17,707 nucleotides of DNA from Paludibacteraceae bacterium (GTDB lineage: Bacteria > Bacteroidota > Bacteroidia > Bacteroidales > Paludibacteraceae). The stretch is from positions 1 to 17,707 of the forward strand of contig JAFPLG010000072.1 of the NCBI GenBank assembly GCA_017402895.1. The letters are read 5' to 3'. The notes under the pieces were generated by a model. The model did no database searches, had not been told where the DNA came from, and saw nothing but the letters and a program-made list of their open reading frames with translations. Shown here piece by piece: positions 6,497 to 15,000 of this stretch. A program made the position numbers and the translations under genes. How positions within the stretch are numbered: the first letter of the stretch is position 1; each line of letters begins with the position of its first letter.

Positions 6497-7840
6497 ATGA
6501 AAACACAAACTATCATGCAGCAACTAGCTGCAAAGCATCCGGGCGAGGCAGAGTATCTGCAGGCCGTTCAAGAGGTTCTGGAATCTATCGAACCTGTTTA
6601 CAATCAGCATCCTGAGTTCGAAGAGGCGCGCATTGTTGAGCGTCTGGTTGAGCCCGATCGTATCTTCACTTTCCGCGTGACATGGATCGATGACGAGGGC
6701 CAGGTTCAGACCAACCTCGGTTACCGCGTTCAGTTCAACAGCGCCATTGGCCCGTACAAGGGTGGTCTTCGTTTCCACCGTGCCGTGACGCCTTCGATGC
6801 TCAAGTTCTTGGGCTTTGAGCAGACCTTCAAGAATGCTCTGACTACGCTGCCTATGGGTGGTGCCAAGGGTGGTGCTGACTTCGACCCAGTGGGCAAGTC
6901 CGATGCAGAGATCATGCGTTTCTGCCAGGCCTTTATGCTCGAACTCTGGCGTTGCATTGGTCCCGACCAGGATATTCCGGCAGGTGACGTAGGTGTTGGT
7001 GGCCGTGAGATAGGTTTCCTAAATGGTATGTACCAGAAGCTCGCTCGCGAATATCATACGGGTGTGCTCACCGGCAAAGGTATGACTTGGGGTGGCTCGA
7101 TTCTGCGTCCTGAAGCAACCGGTTTCGGTGCACTCTATTTCACCCAACATCTGCTCCACCAGGCAGGCAAGGACATCCAGGGTAAGACTGTCGCTATCTC
7201 CGGTTTCGGAAATGTAGCATGGGGCGCTGCCACCAAGGCTGTCGAACTGGGTGCTAAGGTCGTAGCTATCTCTGGTCCGGACGGCGTAGTGGCTATCCCG
7301 GGCGGTATTACCAAGGAGATGATCGACTACATGCTTGTTATGCGTGCGTCGAACCGTAATAAAGTACAAGATATGGCCGATAAGTTCCCGAAGGAGTGCC
7401 AGTTTACGGCCGGCAAGAAGGCTTGGTCCGTTTCGTGTGACATCGCACTGCCGTGTGCTTTCCAAAACGAGCTCTCTGAGGAGGACGCCAAGGAACTCAA
7501 GGCTAACGGCTGCTGGTGCTGCTGCGAGGTTAGCAATATGGGATGCCAACCTGGCGCTATTCATTTCTTCCAGCACAATGGTGTACTTTTCGCACCGGGC
7601 AAGGCTGTCAATGCTGGTGGCGTAGCCACTTCCGGTCTGGAGATGACCCAGAATGCCGAGCACCTCAGCTGGACGGCCAAGGAGGTAGACGAGCGTCTGC
7701 ACCATATCATGCAGTCGATCCACGAGCAGTGCGTCAAGTTCGGTACGCAACCCGATGGCACGATCGACTATGTCAAGGGTGCTAATATCGCAGGATTTAT
7801 GAAGGTTGCTACGGCGATGCTCGAGCAGGGAATCATTTGA
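6497..7840 (+). CDS. gdhA: NADP-type glutamate dehydrogenase
   Basis: Hexameric glutamate dehydrogenase that aminates 2-oxoglutarate with ammonia to glutamate in the cytoplasm. Its 447 residues match the small hexameric bacterial class. The substrate domain has PYKGGLRFH with K88 and PMGGAKGG with catalytic K124. The Rossmann domain has GFGNVAWGAATKAVELGAKVVAISGPDG. The LxxMGG and GPDQDIPAGDVGVGGREIGF segments are diagnostic. NADP preference is inferred from overall similarity to GdhA of enteric and Bacteroides type rather than from a tested residue. It ends in a bidirectional terminator shared with the convergent sulP gene. It lies 45 bases after the NtrY-like kinase. Confidence 0.96.
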   Translation: MKTQTIMQQLAAKHPGEAEYLQAVQEVLESIEPVYNQHPEFEEARIVERLVEPDRIFTFRVTWIDDEGQVQTNLGYRVQFNSAIGPYKGGLRFHRAVTPSMLKFLGFEQTFKNALTTLPMGGAKGGADFDPVGKSDAEIMRFCQAFMLELWRCIGPDQDIPAGDVGVGGREIGFLNGMYQKLAREYHTGVLTGKGMTWGGSILRPEATGFGALYFTQHLLHQAGKDIQGKTVAISGFGNVAWGAATKAVELGAKVVAISGPDGVVAIPGGITKEMIDYMLVMRASNRNKVQDMADKFPKECQFTAGKKAWSVSCDIALPCAFQNELSEEDAKELKANGCWCCCEVSNMGCQPGAIHFFQHNGVLFAPGKAVNAGGVATSGLEMTQNAEHLSWTAKEVDERLHHIMQSIHEQCVKFGTQPDGTIDYVKGANIAGFMKVATAMLEQGII

Positions 7841-7866
7841 TTCGGTTGGACTCGACAATAAAAAAT

Positions 7867-7904
7867 GGAGCAAGGCTTATTTCTGCCTTGCTCCTTTTCT
7901 TTCT
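7867..7904. terminator. Bidirectional terminator between gdhA and sulP
   Basis: Perfect 10-bp stem GGAGCAAGGC (7867-7876), 8-base loop, GCCTTGCTCC (7885-7894). It is followed by TTTTCTTTCT on the plus strand and by ATTTTTTATTG on the minus strand, so it can stop both converging genes. The sulP stop codon (7877-7879, minus) lies in the loop, so the right arm is translated as the SulP C-terminus. Confidence 0.9.
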
Positions 7905-9595
7905 GCCATCAGTTGTTCGGCGCGTTGTAGTGCTACGTGAATATTCGGACAGATATTTTTCGGATTCATCAGTTGCTCTATGCCACCGATGTGCAGCTGT
8001 TTGTGCACGTGCGGAATGACGCCCGACAGAATAATCGTTGTGCCATCCTTATGCGAACGCTGGATGAGCATGCCCAAGTTGTGCATAGCTGTAGAATCCA
8101 CAAAGGGGACCTTCCTCATTCGAATAATACGAATTGGAAATTTCTCGCCCGACACATGGGTCATAATGTCATCAAACTTATTGGCAATGCCAAAGAAGTA
8201 CGGACCGTCTATTTCATATACTTCCACACCCTGCGGAATGGTCAGATGTTCCAGATTCAGTTGGATATCCGTGTCCTCATTCGGATCTATCTCATTGTGG
8301 AACGTTCGGATATGCGTGGCCTCGCTTGTGCGCATCAGGAATAGAACCAACGCCAAGAGTATACCCACCTCAATAGCGACGGTCAGGTCGAAGATGACCG
8401 TCAGAAAGAATGTGATCAGCAGTACGTACAAGTCGCGGTTCGGATGCCTAATCAGTCCATAAATCGTCTTCCAACCCGACATCGAGTAGCTCACCATAAT
8501 CAATACGGCTGCCAGACAGGCCATCGGGATCATACCTACCATCTGCCCCAAGAAGAGCAACACCAGTAGTAGCACGATGGCATGAATGATACCTGCAACC
8601 GGTGTGCGGCCGCCGTTGTTGATGTTCGTCATCGTTCGTGCTATGGCGCCCGTAGCCGGAATGCCGCCGAAGAAAGGCACTACTACATTGGCCACGCCCT
8701 GTGCAATCAACTCGGTGTTCGAGTTGTGCTTGTCGCCTATCACGCCATCTGCCACCATGGCCGACAATAGCGATTCAATAGCACCAAGCATCGCAATCGT
8801 AAAGGCCGACGGGAAGAGCTTCTGCACCAGCGTGAAGAACGACTCTCCGTCTCCCAGGTTCAGCGAAGGTACATGCGGTGCGGGAATACCGTGGGGCAAG
8901 GTATACAGGTCGCTGATGGTCTGCAGCGAAGCTACGTTCCACGATTCCGGCGCATACTTCCTCAGCAGCCACACACCTGTCGTAGCCAGCACGATGGCAG
9001 CCAACGAACCCGGTATGCGCTTTGTCAGTAGCGGCATGCAGATACATATCAGTAGTGAGAACCCGCCTATCGCCACGGCCCACCAGTTGATGCTGAAATG
9101 CTGTGCGTAGAATATCCATTTATCAATGAAGTTGGCCGGCACATTCGTCAGCTCCAGCCCGAAGAAGTCGTTCATCTGGGTGGAGAAGATCGTCACGGCA
9201 ATACCTGCCGTAAATCCTACAATCACAGGGTAGGGCACAAACTTAATCACCGATCCCAAATGAGCTACACCCATCAGAATCAGTAGTATGCCGGCCATGA
9301 TGGTGGCAATCATCAGCCCTCCGAGTCCATACTGCTGAATGATGCCGTAAATGATCACGATAAACGCACCCGTCGGACCGCCGATTTGCACTTTGCTGCC
9401 ACCCAGAAACGAGATAATCAATCCCGCAATAATGGCCGTCACCAATCCTTCCGTCGGACCGACGCCGGATGAGATACCAAAGGCGATGGCCAGCGGAATT
9501 GCTACGATACCTACTATGATGCCCGAAAGCGCATCCTGACCAAACTGCGCACGATTGTACTTTCGTAGCGATGAAAAAAGTTTAGGTGCGAATAC
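7877..9595 (-). CDS. SulP family anion transporter with STAS domain; start codon unclear
   Basis: Inner-membrane SulP/SLC26 transporter for sulfate, bicarbonate or a similar anion. The open frame of about 572 codons is full length. The first helix region (DALSGIIVGIVAIPLAIAFG) and the next (LVTAIIAGLIISFLGGSKVQIGGPTGAF) are diagnostic, about ten more hydrophobic helices follow, and a C-terminal STAS domain has VPFVDSTAMHNL. The homologous N-terminus reads FAPKLFSSLRKYNRAQFGQD, but no ATG, GTG or TTG precedes it in frame: the codon before FAPK is GTA and the one before that is a TAA stop. Upstream in the same frame, ATG 9616 gives only MQFSIR before that TAA. The first in-frame TTG (9445) would delete the first helix. 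So the gene has a rare start codon, an early nonsense mutation, or a sequencing error. The promoter is at 9638-9668. It converges on gdhA and shares its terminator. Confidence 0.85.
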   Translation of the reverse strand, partial: VFAPKLFSSLRKYNRAQFGQDALSGIIVGIVAIPLAIAFGISSGVGPTEGLVTAIIAGLIISFLGGSKVQIGGPTGAFIVIIYGIIQQYGLGGLMIATIMAGILLILMGVAHLGSVIKFVPYPVIVGFTAGIAVTIFSTQMNDFFGLELTNVPANFIDKWIFYAQHFSINWWAVAIGGFSLLICICMPLLTKRIPGSLAAIVLATTGVWLLRKYAPESWNVASLQTISDLYTLPHGIPAPHVPSLNLGDGESFFTLVQKLFPSAFTIAMLGAIESLLSAMVADGVIGDKHNSNTELIAQGVANVVVPFFGGIPATGAIARTMTNINNGGRTPVAGIIHAIVLLLVLLFLGQMVGMIPMACLAAVLIMVSYSMSGWKTIYGLIRHPNRDLYVLLITFFLTVIFDLTVAIEVGILLALVLFLMRTSEATHIRTFHNEIDPNEDTDIQLNLEHLTIPQGVEVYEIDGPYFFGIANKFDDIMTHVSGEKFPIRIIRMRKVPFVDSTAMHNLGMLIQRSHKDGTTIILSGVIPHVHKQLHIGGIEQLMNPKNICPNIHVALQRAEQLMAERKGARQK

Positions 9596-9616
9596 TTAGC
9601 GAATCGAAAATTGCAT
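9596..9616 (-). other. Six-codon frame ahead of and in phase with sulP
   Basis: ATG at 9616 gives MQFSIR then TAA (9598-9596). It is in phase with the SulP frame, and the first SulP-like codons follow immediately. It lies about 22 bases after the minus-strand -7 element, where a start codon is expected. It may be the original SulP N-terminus broken by a stop codon, a leader peptide, or chance. Confidence 0.4.
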
Positions 9617-9637
9617 AGTCTTCGTGATAATTTGCCG

Positions 9638-9668
9638 CAAAAGTACGACAAAATTTGCAATTACGCAA
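9638..9668 (-). promoter_or_regulatory. Promoter of sulP
   Basis: On the minus strand, TTGC (9668-9665), 19 bases, TACTTTTG (9645-9638) fits the Bacteroides consensus. An inverted repeat ATTTGC-6-GCAAAT (9653-9670) overlaps the -33 element and could bind a regulator. Confidence 0.75.
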
Positions 9669-9680
9669 ATATTTTTTTGA

Positions 9681-9698
9681 ATATACGCTTGCGTATAT
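9681..9698. promoter_or_regulatory. Palindromic operator candidate at kbl promoter
   Basis: Perfect inverted repeat ATATACGC-TT-GCGTATAT. The central TTGC is also the -33 element of the kbl promoter, so a protein bound here would block or modulate kbl-tdh transcription. No regulator gene is present in the window. Confidence 0.5.
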
Positions 9699-9719
9699 CA
9701 TTTTTTTTCTGTACCTTTG
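9689..9719 (+). promoter_or_regulatory. Promoter of kbl-tdh
   Basis: TTGC (9689-9692), 19 bases, TACCTTTG (9712-9719) fits the Bacteroides consensus. The start codon of kbl lies 40 bases downstream of the -7 element, leaving a leader of roughly 30 bases. Confidence 0.8.
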
Positions 9720-9758
9720 CAGCCGAATTAGTGGAGAATTTTTTATTTAACTCATACC

Positions 9759-10949
9759 ATGTATACCGAATTTCAAAAACATCTGCAGCAGACGCTGCAA
9801 GAAATCAAGGACGCAGGGCTCTATAAGAACGAGCGCGTCATCATTACCCCGCAATCGTCGGGTATCCGCGTTGAGGGTGGTCAGGAAGTGATTAACTTCT
9901 GTGCGAACAACTACCTTGGGTTGGCAGACAACCCCGAGCTTATTGAGGCGGCTAAGCAGAAGATGGACGAGCGTGGCTATGGTATGGCTTCGGTGCGCTT
10001 TATCTGCGGCACCCAGGATACCCATAAGCAACTCGAGCGCACGATCTCCGAGTTCTTCGGCACCGAGGATACTATCCTCTATGCTGCCTGCTTCGATGCC
10101 AACGGCGGTTTGTTCGAGCCGCTGCTCACAGCCGACGATGCCATTATCTCCGATGCACTCAACCATGCGTCGATTATTGATGGTGTACGCCTCTGTAAGG
10201 CCGTGCGTTATCGTTATGCCAATGGCGATATGGCCGACCTCGAGGAGCAACTCAAGAAGGCTCAAGCGCAACGTTTCCGTATCATCGCTACCGACGGTGT
10301 CTTCTCGATGGACGGTAACGTATGTCCGCTGGATAAGATATACGAACTGGCGCAGAAATACAACGCCATGGTCATGGTTGATGAGAGCCACTCGGCCGGT
10401 GTTGTTGGCCGTACGGGCCACGGTGTGACCGAACTCTATAACATGCGTGGAAAGGTGGAGATCATCACAGGTACGCTGGGTAAGGCCTTCGGTGGTTCGG
10501 TAGGTGGATTCACTACGGGTAAGAAAGAAATCATCGACCTGCTTCGTCAGCGTAGTCGTCCATATCTCTTCTCCAATTCGATCCCACCGATGATTGCTGC
10601 GGCTGGTCTGAAGACCTTCGAACTGCTGACTCGCTCCAACGAATTGCAAGACCGTCTCCACGAGAATACGGCCTACTTCGTTGAGCGCATGAAGGCTGCC
10701 GGTTTTGATATCAAGCCGACGCAGTCTGCTATCTGTGCCGTGATGCTTTATGATGCACGTCTTAGCCAGGAGTTTGCTGCGGCGCTCCAGGAGGAGGGCA
10801 TCTACGTTACGGGTTTCTATTATCCCGTTGTGCCGCAGGGCCAGGCACGTATTCGTGTCCAGGTTTCCGCAGCCCACACCCGCGAACAGTTAGACAAGTG
10901 CATCGCCGCCTTTACGAAGATTGGCACGAAACTTGCAGTGTTGAAATAA
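9759..10949 (+). CDS. kbl: 2-amino-3-ketobutyrate CoA ligase (glycine C-acetyltransferase)
   Basis: PLP enzyme that splits 2-amino-3-ketobutyrate with CoA into glycine and acetyl-CoA, the second step of threonine breakdown. The 396-residue length equals the usual KBL length. Visible motifs are CANNYLGLADNPE near the N-terminus, YGMASVRFICGTQDTHKQLE, the DESHSAG segment with the PLP-binding aspartate, and the Schiff-base lysine K242 in TGTLGKAFGG. The start ATG 9759 gives the family-like MYTEFQKHLQQTLQEIKDAGLYK. tdh follows after 43 bases, and the order kbl-tdh places both pathway enzymes in one operon. A kbl identity over 8-amino-7-oxononanoate synthase is supported by this neighbour and by the GTQDTHKQLE segment. 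Confidence 0.96.
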   Translation: MYTEFQKHLQQTLQEIKDAGLYKNERVIITPQSSGIRVEGGQEVINFCANNYLGLADNPELIEAAKQKMDERGYGMASVRFICGTQDTHKQLERTISEFFGTEDTILYAACFDANGGLFEPLLTADDAIISDALNHASIIDGVRLCKAVRYRYANGDMADLEEQLKKAQAQRFRIIATDGVFSMDGNVCPLDKIYELAQKYNAMVMVDESHSAGVVGRTGHGVTELYNMRGKVEIITGTLGKAFGGSVGGFTTGKKEIIDLLRQRSRPYLFSNSIPPMIAAAGLKTFELLTRSNELQDRLHENTAYFVERMKAAGFDIKPTQSAICAVMLYDARLSQEFAAALQEEGIYVTGFYYPVVPQGQARIRVQVSAAHTREQLDKCIAAFTKIGTKLAVLK

Positions 10950-10951
10950 AG

Positions 10952-10992
10952 CCTAGGACCATAGTGCCCTAGGACTATAGTATCCTAGAACA
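10952..10992. repeat. 16-bp tandem array between kbl and tdh
   Basis: Three units start at 10952, 10968 and 10984, an exact period of 16: CCTAGGACCATAGTGC, CCTAGGACTATAGTAT, and the partial CCTAGAACA, which runs into the tdh ATG. CCTAGG is itself a palindrome. CTAGGA of unit 2 pairs with TCCTAG spanning units 2 and 3. The array fills the gap and occupies the tdh ribosome-binding region. Confidence 0.75.
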
Positions 10993-12018
10993 ATGAAAGC
11001 ATTAGTAAAGAAATATGCAAAGCCTGGCATCTGGATGGAAGATGTGCCGATGCCGGAAGTAGGCGTCAATGACGTCCTTATCAAGGTCAAGAAGGCTGCT
11101 ATCTGCGGCACCGACCTGCATATGTACAAGTGGGATGCTTGGTCGCAAGCGCATTGCCGTCCGCCTTATACGATGGGCCATGAGTTTGTGGGTGAGGTCG
11201 CCGAAGTTGGTGCCGGAGTGCGGAATATCAAGGTGGGCGAACGCGTGACAGCCGAGGGACATATCGTCTGCGGACATTGCCGTAACTGCCGCCGTGGCAT
11301 GGGCCATGTGTGCGAGAATACGATATCCGTGGGTATTATGGGCAAGGATGGCTGTTTTGCTGAGTATGTCACGATCCCCGAGTCCAATGTCGTTAAGCTC
11401 CATCCCTCTATTCCGGACGATTTCGCAGCTATCATGGACCCGTTCGGCAACGCCACCCATACTGCGCTGGCTTTCCCGCTCTTGGGCGAAGATGTGCTCA
11501 TCACGGGAGCCGGTCTGATAGGCACGATGGCGGCAGGTATATGTCGCTACGCCGGAGCGAAACATATCGTGGTGACGGATATCAACCCGCTGCGACTGGA
11601 GATAGCGAAGAAAATGGGTGCTACCCTCACCGTGGATGGCTCGAAAGGAGAGACCGTGGAGGGCGCGATGAAGCAATTAGGTATCAAGGGCTTCGACGTA
11701 GGACTCGAGATGTCCGGCGCACCTGCTGCCTTCAACGACATGATCGAGCATATGTACAAGGGTGCCAATATCGCCCAACTCGGAATCCTGCCGTCCGACA
11801 CCCAGGTCAACTGGTCTGATGTCATCTTCAATGCACTGACCATCAAGGGTATCACGGGCCGCCGTATGTGGGAGACCTGGTACCAGATGGAGCAGATGTT
11901 GCTCGGCGGACTCGACCTATCGCCTGTCATCACCCACCGCTTCCCGTTTGCTGACTTCCAGAAAGGCTTCGACGTCATGGTCAGCGGCCAGTGCGGAAAG
12001 GTATTATTAGAGTGGTAA
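10993..12018 (+). CDS. tdh: L-threonine 3-dehydrogenase
   Basis: Zinc-dependent medium-chain dehydrogenase that oxidises threonine to 2-amino-3-ketobutyrate with NAD, feeding KBL. The 341 residues match E. coli Tdh in length and numbering. Catalytic zinc ligand C38 is in AAICGTDLHMYKWD, with H63-E64 in MGHEFVGEV. The structural zinc site has C93, C96, C99 and C107. The NAD-binding loop is GAGLIGTMAAG. The start is ATG 10993, immediately after the 16-bp repeat array. It is the second gene of the kbl operon; tdh is followed by another short array and then the M16 protease gene. Confidence 0.96.
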   Translation: MKALVKKYAKPGIWMEDVPMPEVGVNDVLIKVKKAAICGTDLHMYKWDAWSQAHCRPPYTMGHEFVGEVAEVGAGVRNIKVGERVTAEGHIVCGHCRNCRRGMGHVCENTISVGIMGKDGCFAEYVTIPESNVVKLHPSIPDDFAAIMDPFGNATHTALAFPLLGEDVLITGAGLIGTMAAGICRYAGAKHIVVTDINPLRLEIAKKMGATLTVDGSKGETVEGAMKQLGIKGFDVGLEMSGAPAAFNDMIEHMYKGANIAQLGILPSDTQVNWSDVIFNALTIKGITGRRMWETWYQMEQMLLGGLDLSPVITHRFPFADFQKGFDVMVSGQCGKVLLEW

Positions 12019-12020
12019 AT

Positions 12021-12060
12021 CATTCGTTATTACGACATTACGTAGTTACGTAATTGCGAA
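12021..12060. repeat. 8-bp tandem array after tdh
   Basis: Five units in register: CATTCGTT, ATTACGAC, ATTACGTA, GTTACGTA, ATTGCGAA. The core TTACGTAA is palindromic. The array begins two bases after the tdh stop. The remaining 29 bases to the next ATG are A-rich, with no recognisable promoter. Confidence 0.6.
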
Positions 12061-12089
12061 AATTAAAAACAACCAAAATAATAACAACA

Positions 12090-14999
12090 ATGAAGAAAAT
12101 TCTACTTAGCGCTCTGCTGCTGATAGGCGGCATCGCGATGAGCTTCGCTTTTACCCGCGAGGGACTGACGGAGTACAAATTGGACAACGGTCTGACCGTC
12201 ATGTTGTGGGAAGACCACGACCAACCGGACGTAACGGGCTACGTAGTAGTTCGTGCCGGTGCGGTAGACGAACCGGCTGAATACACCGGTCTGGCCCACT
12301 ATTTGGAGCACATGCTCTTCAAGGGTACACAACGTATCGGTGCCCTCGATTGGGAGAAAGAGAAACCGATGTACGATTCTATCATTGCGCTCTACGACCA
12401 GTATAGCGAGACAACTGACGCCAAACTGCGTGAGCAACTGGCTACACAGATCAACGAGATCTCTATGCGCGAGGCAAAGATCTCCTCTACCGAGGACTTC
12501 TTCAACATGCTCGACCTTATCGGTGCCGAGGGTGTGAATGCCTATACCTCGTTCGACCTCACGGCCTACCACAACTCGTTCCCGGCTGCTGAGATGTACC
12601 GCTGGTTGACGATCTTCTCCGACCGTCTGATCAATCCGGTATTCCGTACTTTCCAGGCTGAGTTGGAGAACGTGTTCGAGGAGTACAATATGTACGCCAA
12701 CGATCCTTCGTCCCAGGCCCAGAAGCAACTCATGGAGGATATCTACAAGGGTAGCCCCTACGAGCGTGACGTGATCGGTCTGCCCGAGCACCTGAAGAAC
12801 CCGCGCCTGAGCCGACTGATTGAGTTCTACAACACCTGGTATGTGCCTAACAACATGGCACTTATCATCGTGGGTGACTTCAATACCGAGAGCACCAAAC
12901 CGATGATTGCCGAGACCTTTGGTCGTCTCGAGCCGAAGGAGTTGCCTGCTCGCCCGAGCTATCCGGAAGTAAAACTGACGGGTAAGAAGCACTACAACCT
13001 GGGCTACAACCCGATGGTTACCTGGATCTATCCCGGCGTGAAAGAGGGAGATCCCGACCAGGATGTGCTCGACTTCGTATGCGCACTGCTCTACAACGGC
13101 CAGACCGGTCTGTTGGACAAGGTCAATACCAAGGGTGACGTACAGTTTGCAGGCGTCTTCAGCGACGCACGTCGTAACTCCGGTCGTATCATCATCGAGG
13201 CTGTGCCTTACTACGATGCTAACCAGCAGATGTTCGAGGACGATAAGACTACCGAGAAAATCGTTATGCGTGAGGTCGACAAGATCAAGAACGGCCAGAT
13301 CGACGACGAGTTGATTGCTAACGTAAAGCGCCTCTATGCCCAGAGCGAGAAGGTGTCCAACGAGACCCCGTCGGCTAAGATGAGCGCCCTCGTCGACTGC
13401 TTCACCTATGGCAAGCCGACCGATGATATCTTCACCGCTAACGAGAAGATCCAGGCTCTCACCAAAGACGAGATCGTGCGCGTAGCCAAGAAGTACTTCG
13501 GTGCTGACTACATGACCATCTCCTTCGACGAGGATAAGAAGAATGTGAAACCCAAGACGCTTCCGAAACCGAATATCAAGCCGCTTGACCCGGTTAAGGA
13601 CGCTAAGACCGAGTATGCCGAGGCCTTCCAGAAGCTGCCGAAGGGCGAACTCAAGCAGACCTTCAACGACTTCAACGACGTTCAGGTTAGCTCGCTGGGT
13701 GAGAACGTAACCATGCGTTACACCAAGAATACCAAGAACGATATCTTCACGCTCACGTTGCGTTATGGTATCGGAGCGCATGAGATGCCTATGTTGCCTT
13801 ATGCAACCCAGCTCATGGAGAACGCTGGTATCCAGGGTAACCCGGCTATCGAGGGTAAGGACTTCGACCAGAAAGTGGCTGAACTCGGTGGCTCTGTTTC
13901 CTATGGATGCAGCGACTCGTACTTTACGATCTCTATCTCCGGAGAGGATGAGAACCTGGCTAAGATCATGAACCTCGTCAACCGTCAGCTCCTCATGCCG
14001 TACCTCGAGCAGAAGCAGCTGGATGCTGTCAAGGGTTCGGAGTTCTATAGCCGCCTCAGCCGCCAGAAACGTACGGCTGTCCAGAAGTCGGCTCTCCTCC
14101 AGTACGCCCTCTACGGCAAGAAATCGGCCTACCTCGACGAGGTGAAGTTTGCCGATATCTGGACGCTGGATGGTATTAAGGTGCAGCAGCTGATTGCTTC
14201 GGCTCGTACCTATGCGCTGGATGTGTTCTATTGTGGTACGCTCGACAAGGACGCAGTCGTTAAGGAACTGCCGCTTACCGAAGGTATGCAGCCGTCCAAA
14301 TCGCCGTATATCAAGGATCGCGTATCCTACGACAAACCGACCATCCTCTTCCTGCCGAACAGCAACGTACAGCAGGCTGACCTCTACTTCTATATCAATG
14401 GTCGTCCGTACGATATATCGTCCGACGTAGCTTCGGATGCCTTCAACCAGTATATGTCGGGTGGCTTCACGGGTGTTGTACTCAACGAGATTCGTGTGAA
14501 GCGTTCGATGGCCTATACCGCGTATGGTGTAGATGCAACGCCGGCTCTGCCGGGTAAGGAGTGCTACTTCTACGGCTACGTAGGTACCCAGAGCGACAAG
14601 GTGGCAGATGCTATCAACGTCTATATGGATATCCTTACCAATATGCCGCAAGACTCCACCAATATCGCATCGCTCAAGGCTGCCCTCAAGCAGGCTGCCC
14701 AGACGGCTAAACCGTCGATGCGTGGCAAGGCTTCTACCTTCGAGCACTGGCAACGTCTTGGTTACACCGACGACCCGTCTCGCGTCAATGCAGCAGCTAT
14801 CGATGCACTGACCTTCAGCGATATCGAGCGCTTCTACGAGGAGAATATCAAGGGCAAACCTGTCACCATCATCCTCATGGGCGACCCCAAGAAGATCGAC
14901 CTGAAGGCTATCCAGCAGAAGTGCGGTTGCAAGGTAACTAAACTCTCGCCGGCTAAGCTCTTCAACTCGACCCAAGAGCTCTTCGACGCGATTATGTAA
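12090..14999 (+). CDS. Secreted M16 family zinc metalloprotease
   Basis: Pitrilysin-type peptidase with 969 residues. Residues 1-20 form a signal peptide (basic MKK, hydrophobic core, SFA before the cut), so it acts in the periplasm or at the envelope. The inverted zinc motif is HYLEH with H70, E73 and H74. The third ligand is probably the glutamate in ELENVFEEYNM. A second M16 half (from about residue 520, TFNDFNDVQVSSLGENVTMRY) lacks the zinc motif, as is usual for the second domain. An in-frame TTG start at 12054 would put a basic tail before the signal peptide and lies in the 8-bp array; ATG 12090 is preferred. era follows after a single base, so translation may be coupled. Substrate is unknown; members of this family degrade peptides. 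Confidence 0.93.
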   Translation: MKKILLSALLLIGGIAMSFAFTREGLTEYKLDNGLTVMLWEDHDQPDVTGYVVVRAGAVDEPAEYTGLAHYLEHMLFKGTQRIGALDWEKEKPMYDSIIALYDQYSETTDAKLREQLATQINEISMREAKISSTEDFFNMLDLIGAEGVNAYTSFDLTAYHNSFPAAEMYRWLTIFSDRLINPVFRTFQAELENVFEEYNMYANDPSSQAQKQLMEDIYKGSPYERDVIGLPEHLKNPRLSRLIEFYNTWYVPNNMALIIVGDFNTESTKPMIAETFGRLEPKELPARPSYPEVKLTGKKHYNLGYNPMVTWIYPGVKEGDPDQDVLDFVCALLYNGQTGLLDKVNTKGDVQFAGVFSDARRNSGRIIIEAVPYYDANQQMFEDDKTTEKIVMREVDKIKNGQIDDELIANVKRLYAQSEKVSNETPSAKMSALVDCFTYGKPTDDIFTANEKIQALTKDEIVRVAKKYFGADYMTISFDEDKKNVKPKTLPKPNIKPLDPVKDAKTEYAEAFQKLPKGELKQTFNDFNDVQVSSLGENVTMRYTKNTKNDIFTLTLRYGIGAHEMPMLPYATQLMENAGIQGNPAIEGKDFDQKVAELGGSVSYGCSDSYFTISISGEDENLAKIMNLVNRQLLMPYLEQKQLDAVKGSEFYSRLSRQKRTAVQKSALLQYALYGKKSAYLDEVKFADIWTLDGIKVQQLIASARTYALDVFYCGTLDKDAVVKELPLTEGMQPSKSPYIKDRVSYDKPTILFLPNSNVQQADLYFYINGRPYDISSDVASDAFNQYMSGGFTGVVLNEIRVKRSMAYTAYGVDATPALPGKECYFYGYVGTQSDKVADAINVYMDILTNMPQDSTNIASLKAALKQAAQTAKPSMRGKASTFEHWQRLGYTDDPSRVNAAAIDALTFSDIERFYEENIKGKPVTIILMGDPKKIDLKAIQQKCGCKVTKLSPAKLFNSTQELFDAIM

Positions 15000-15000
15000 T

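Noticed and set aside
7019..7873. 284-codon minus-strand frame opposite gdhA
   Set aside because: Shadow of gdhA; it would also run through the terminator.
9747..10877. 376-codon minus-strand frame opposite kbl
   Set aside because: It is the complement of a clear PLP-enzyme gene in a biased codon frame, with no promoter or motif of its own.
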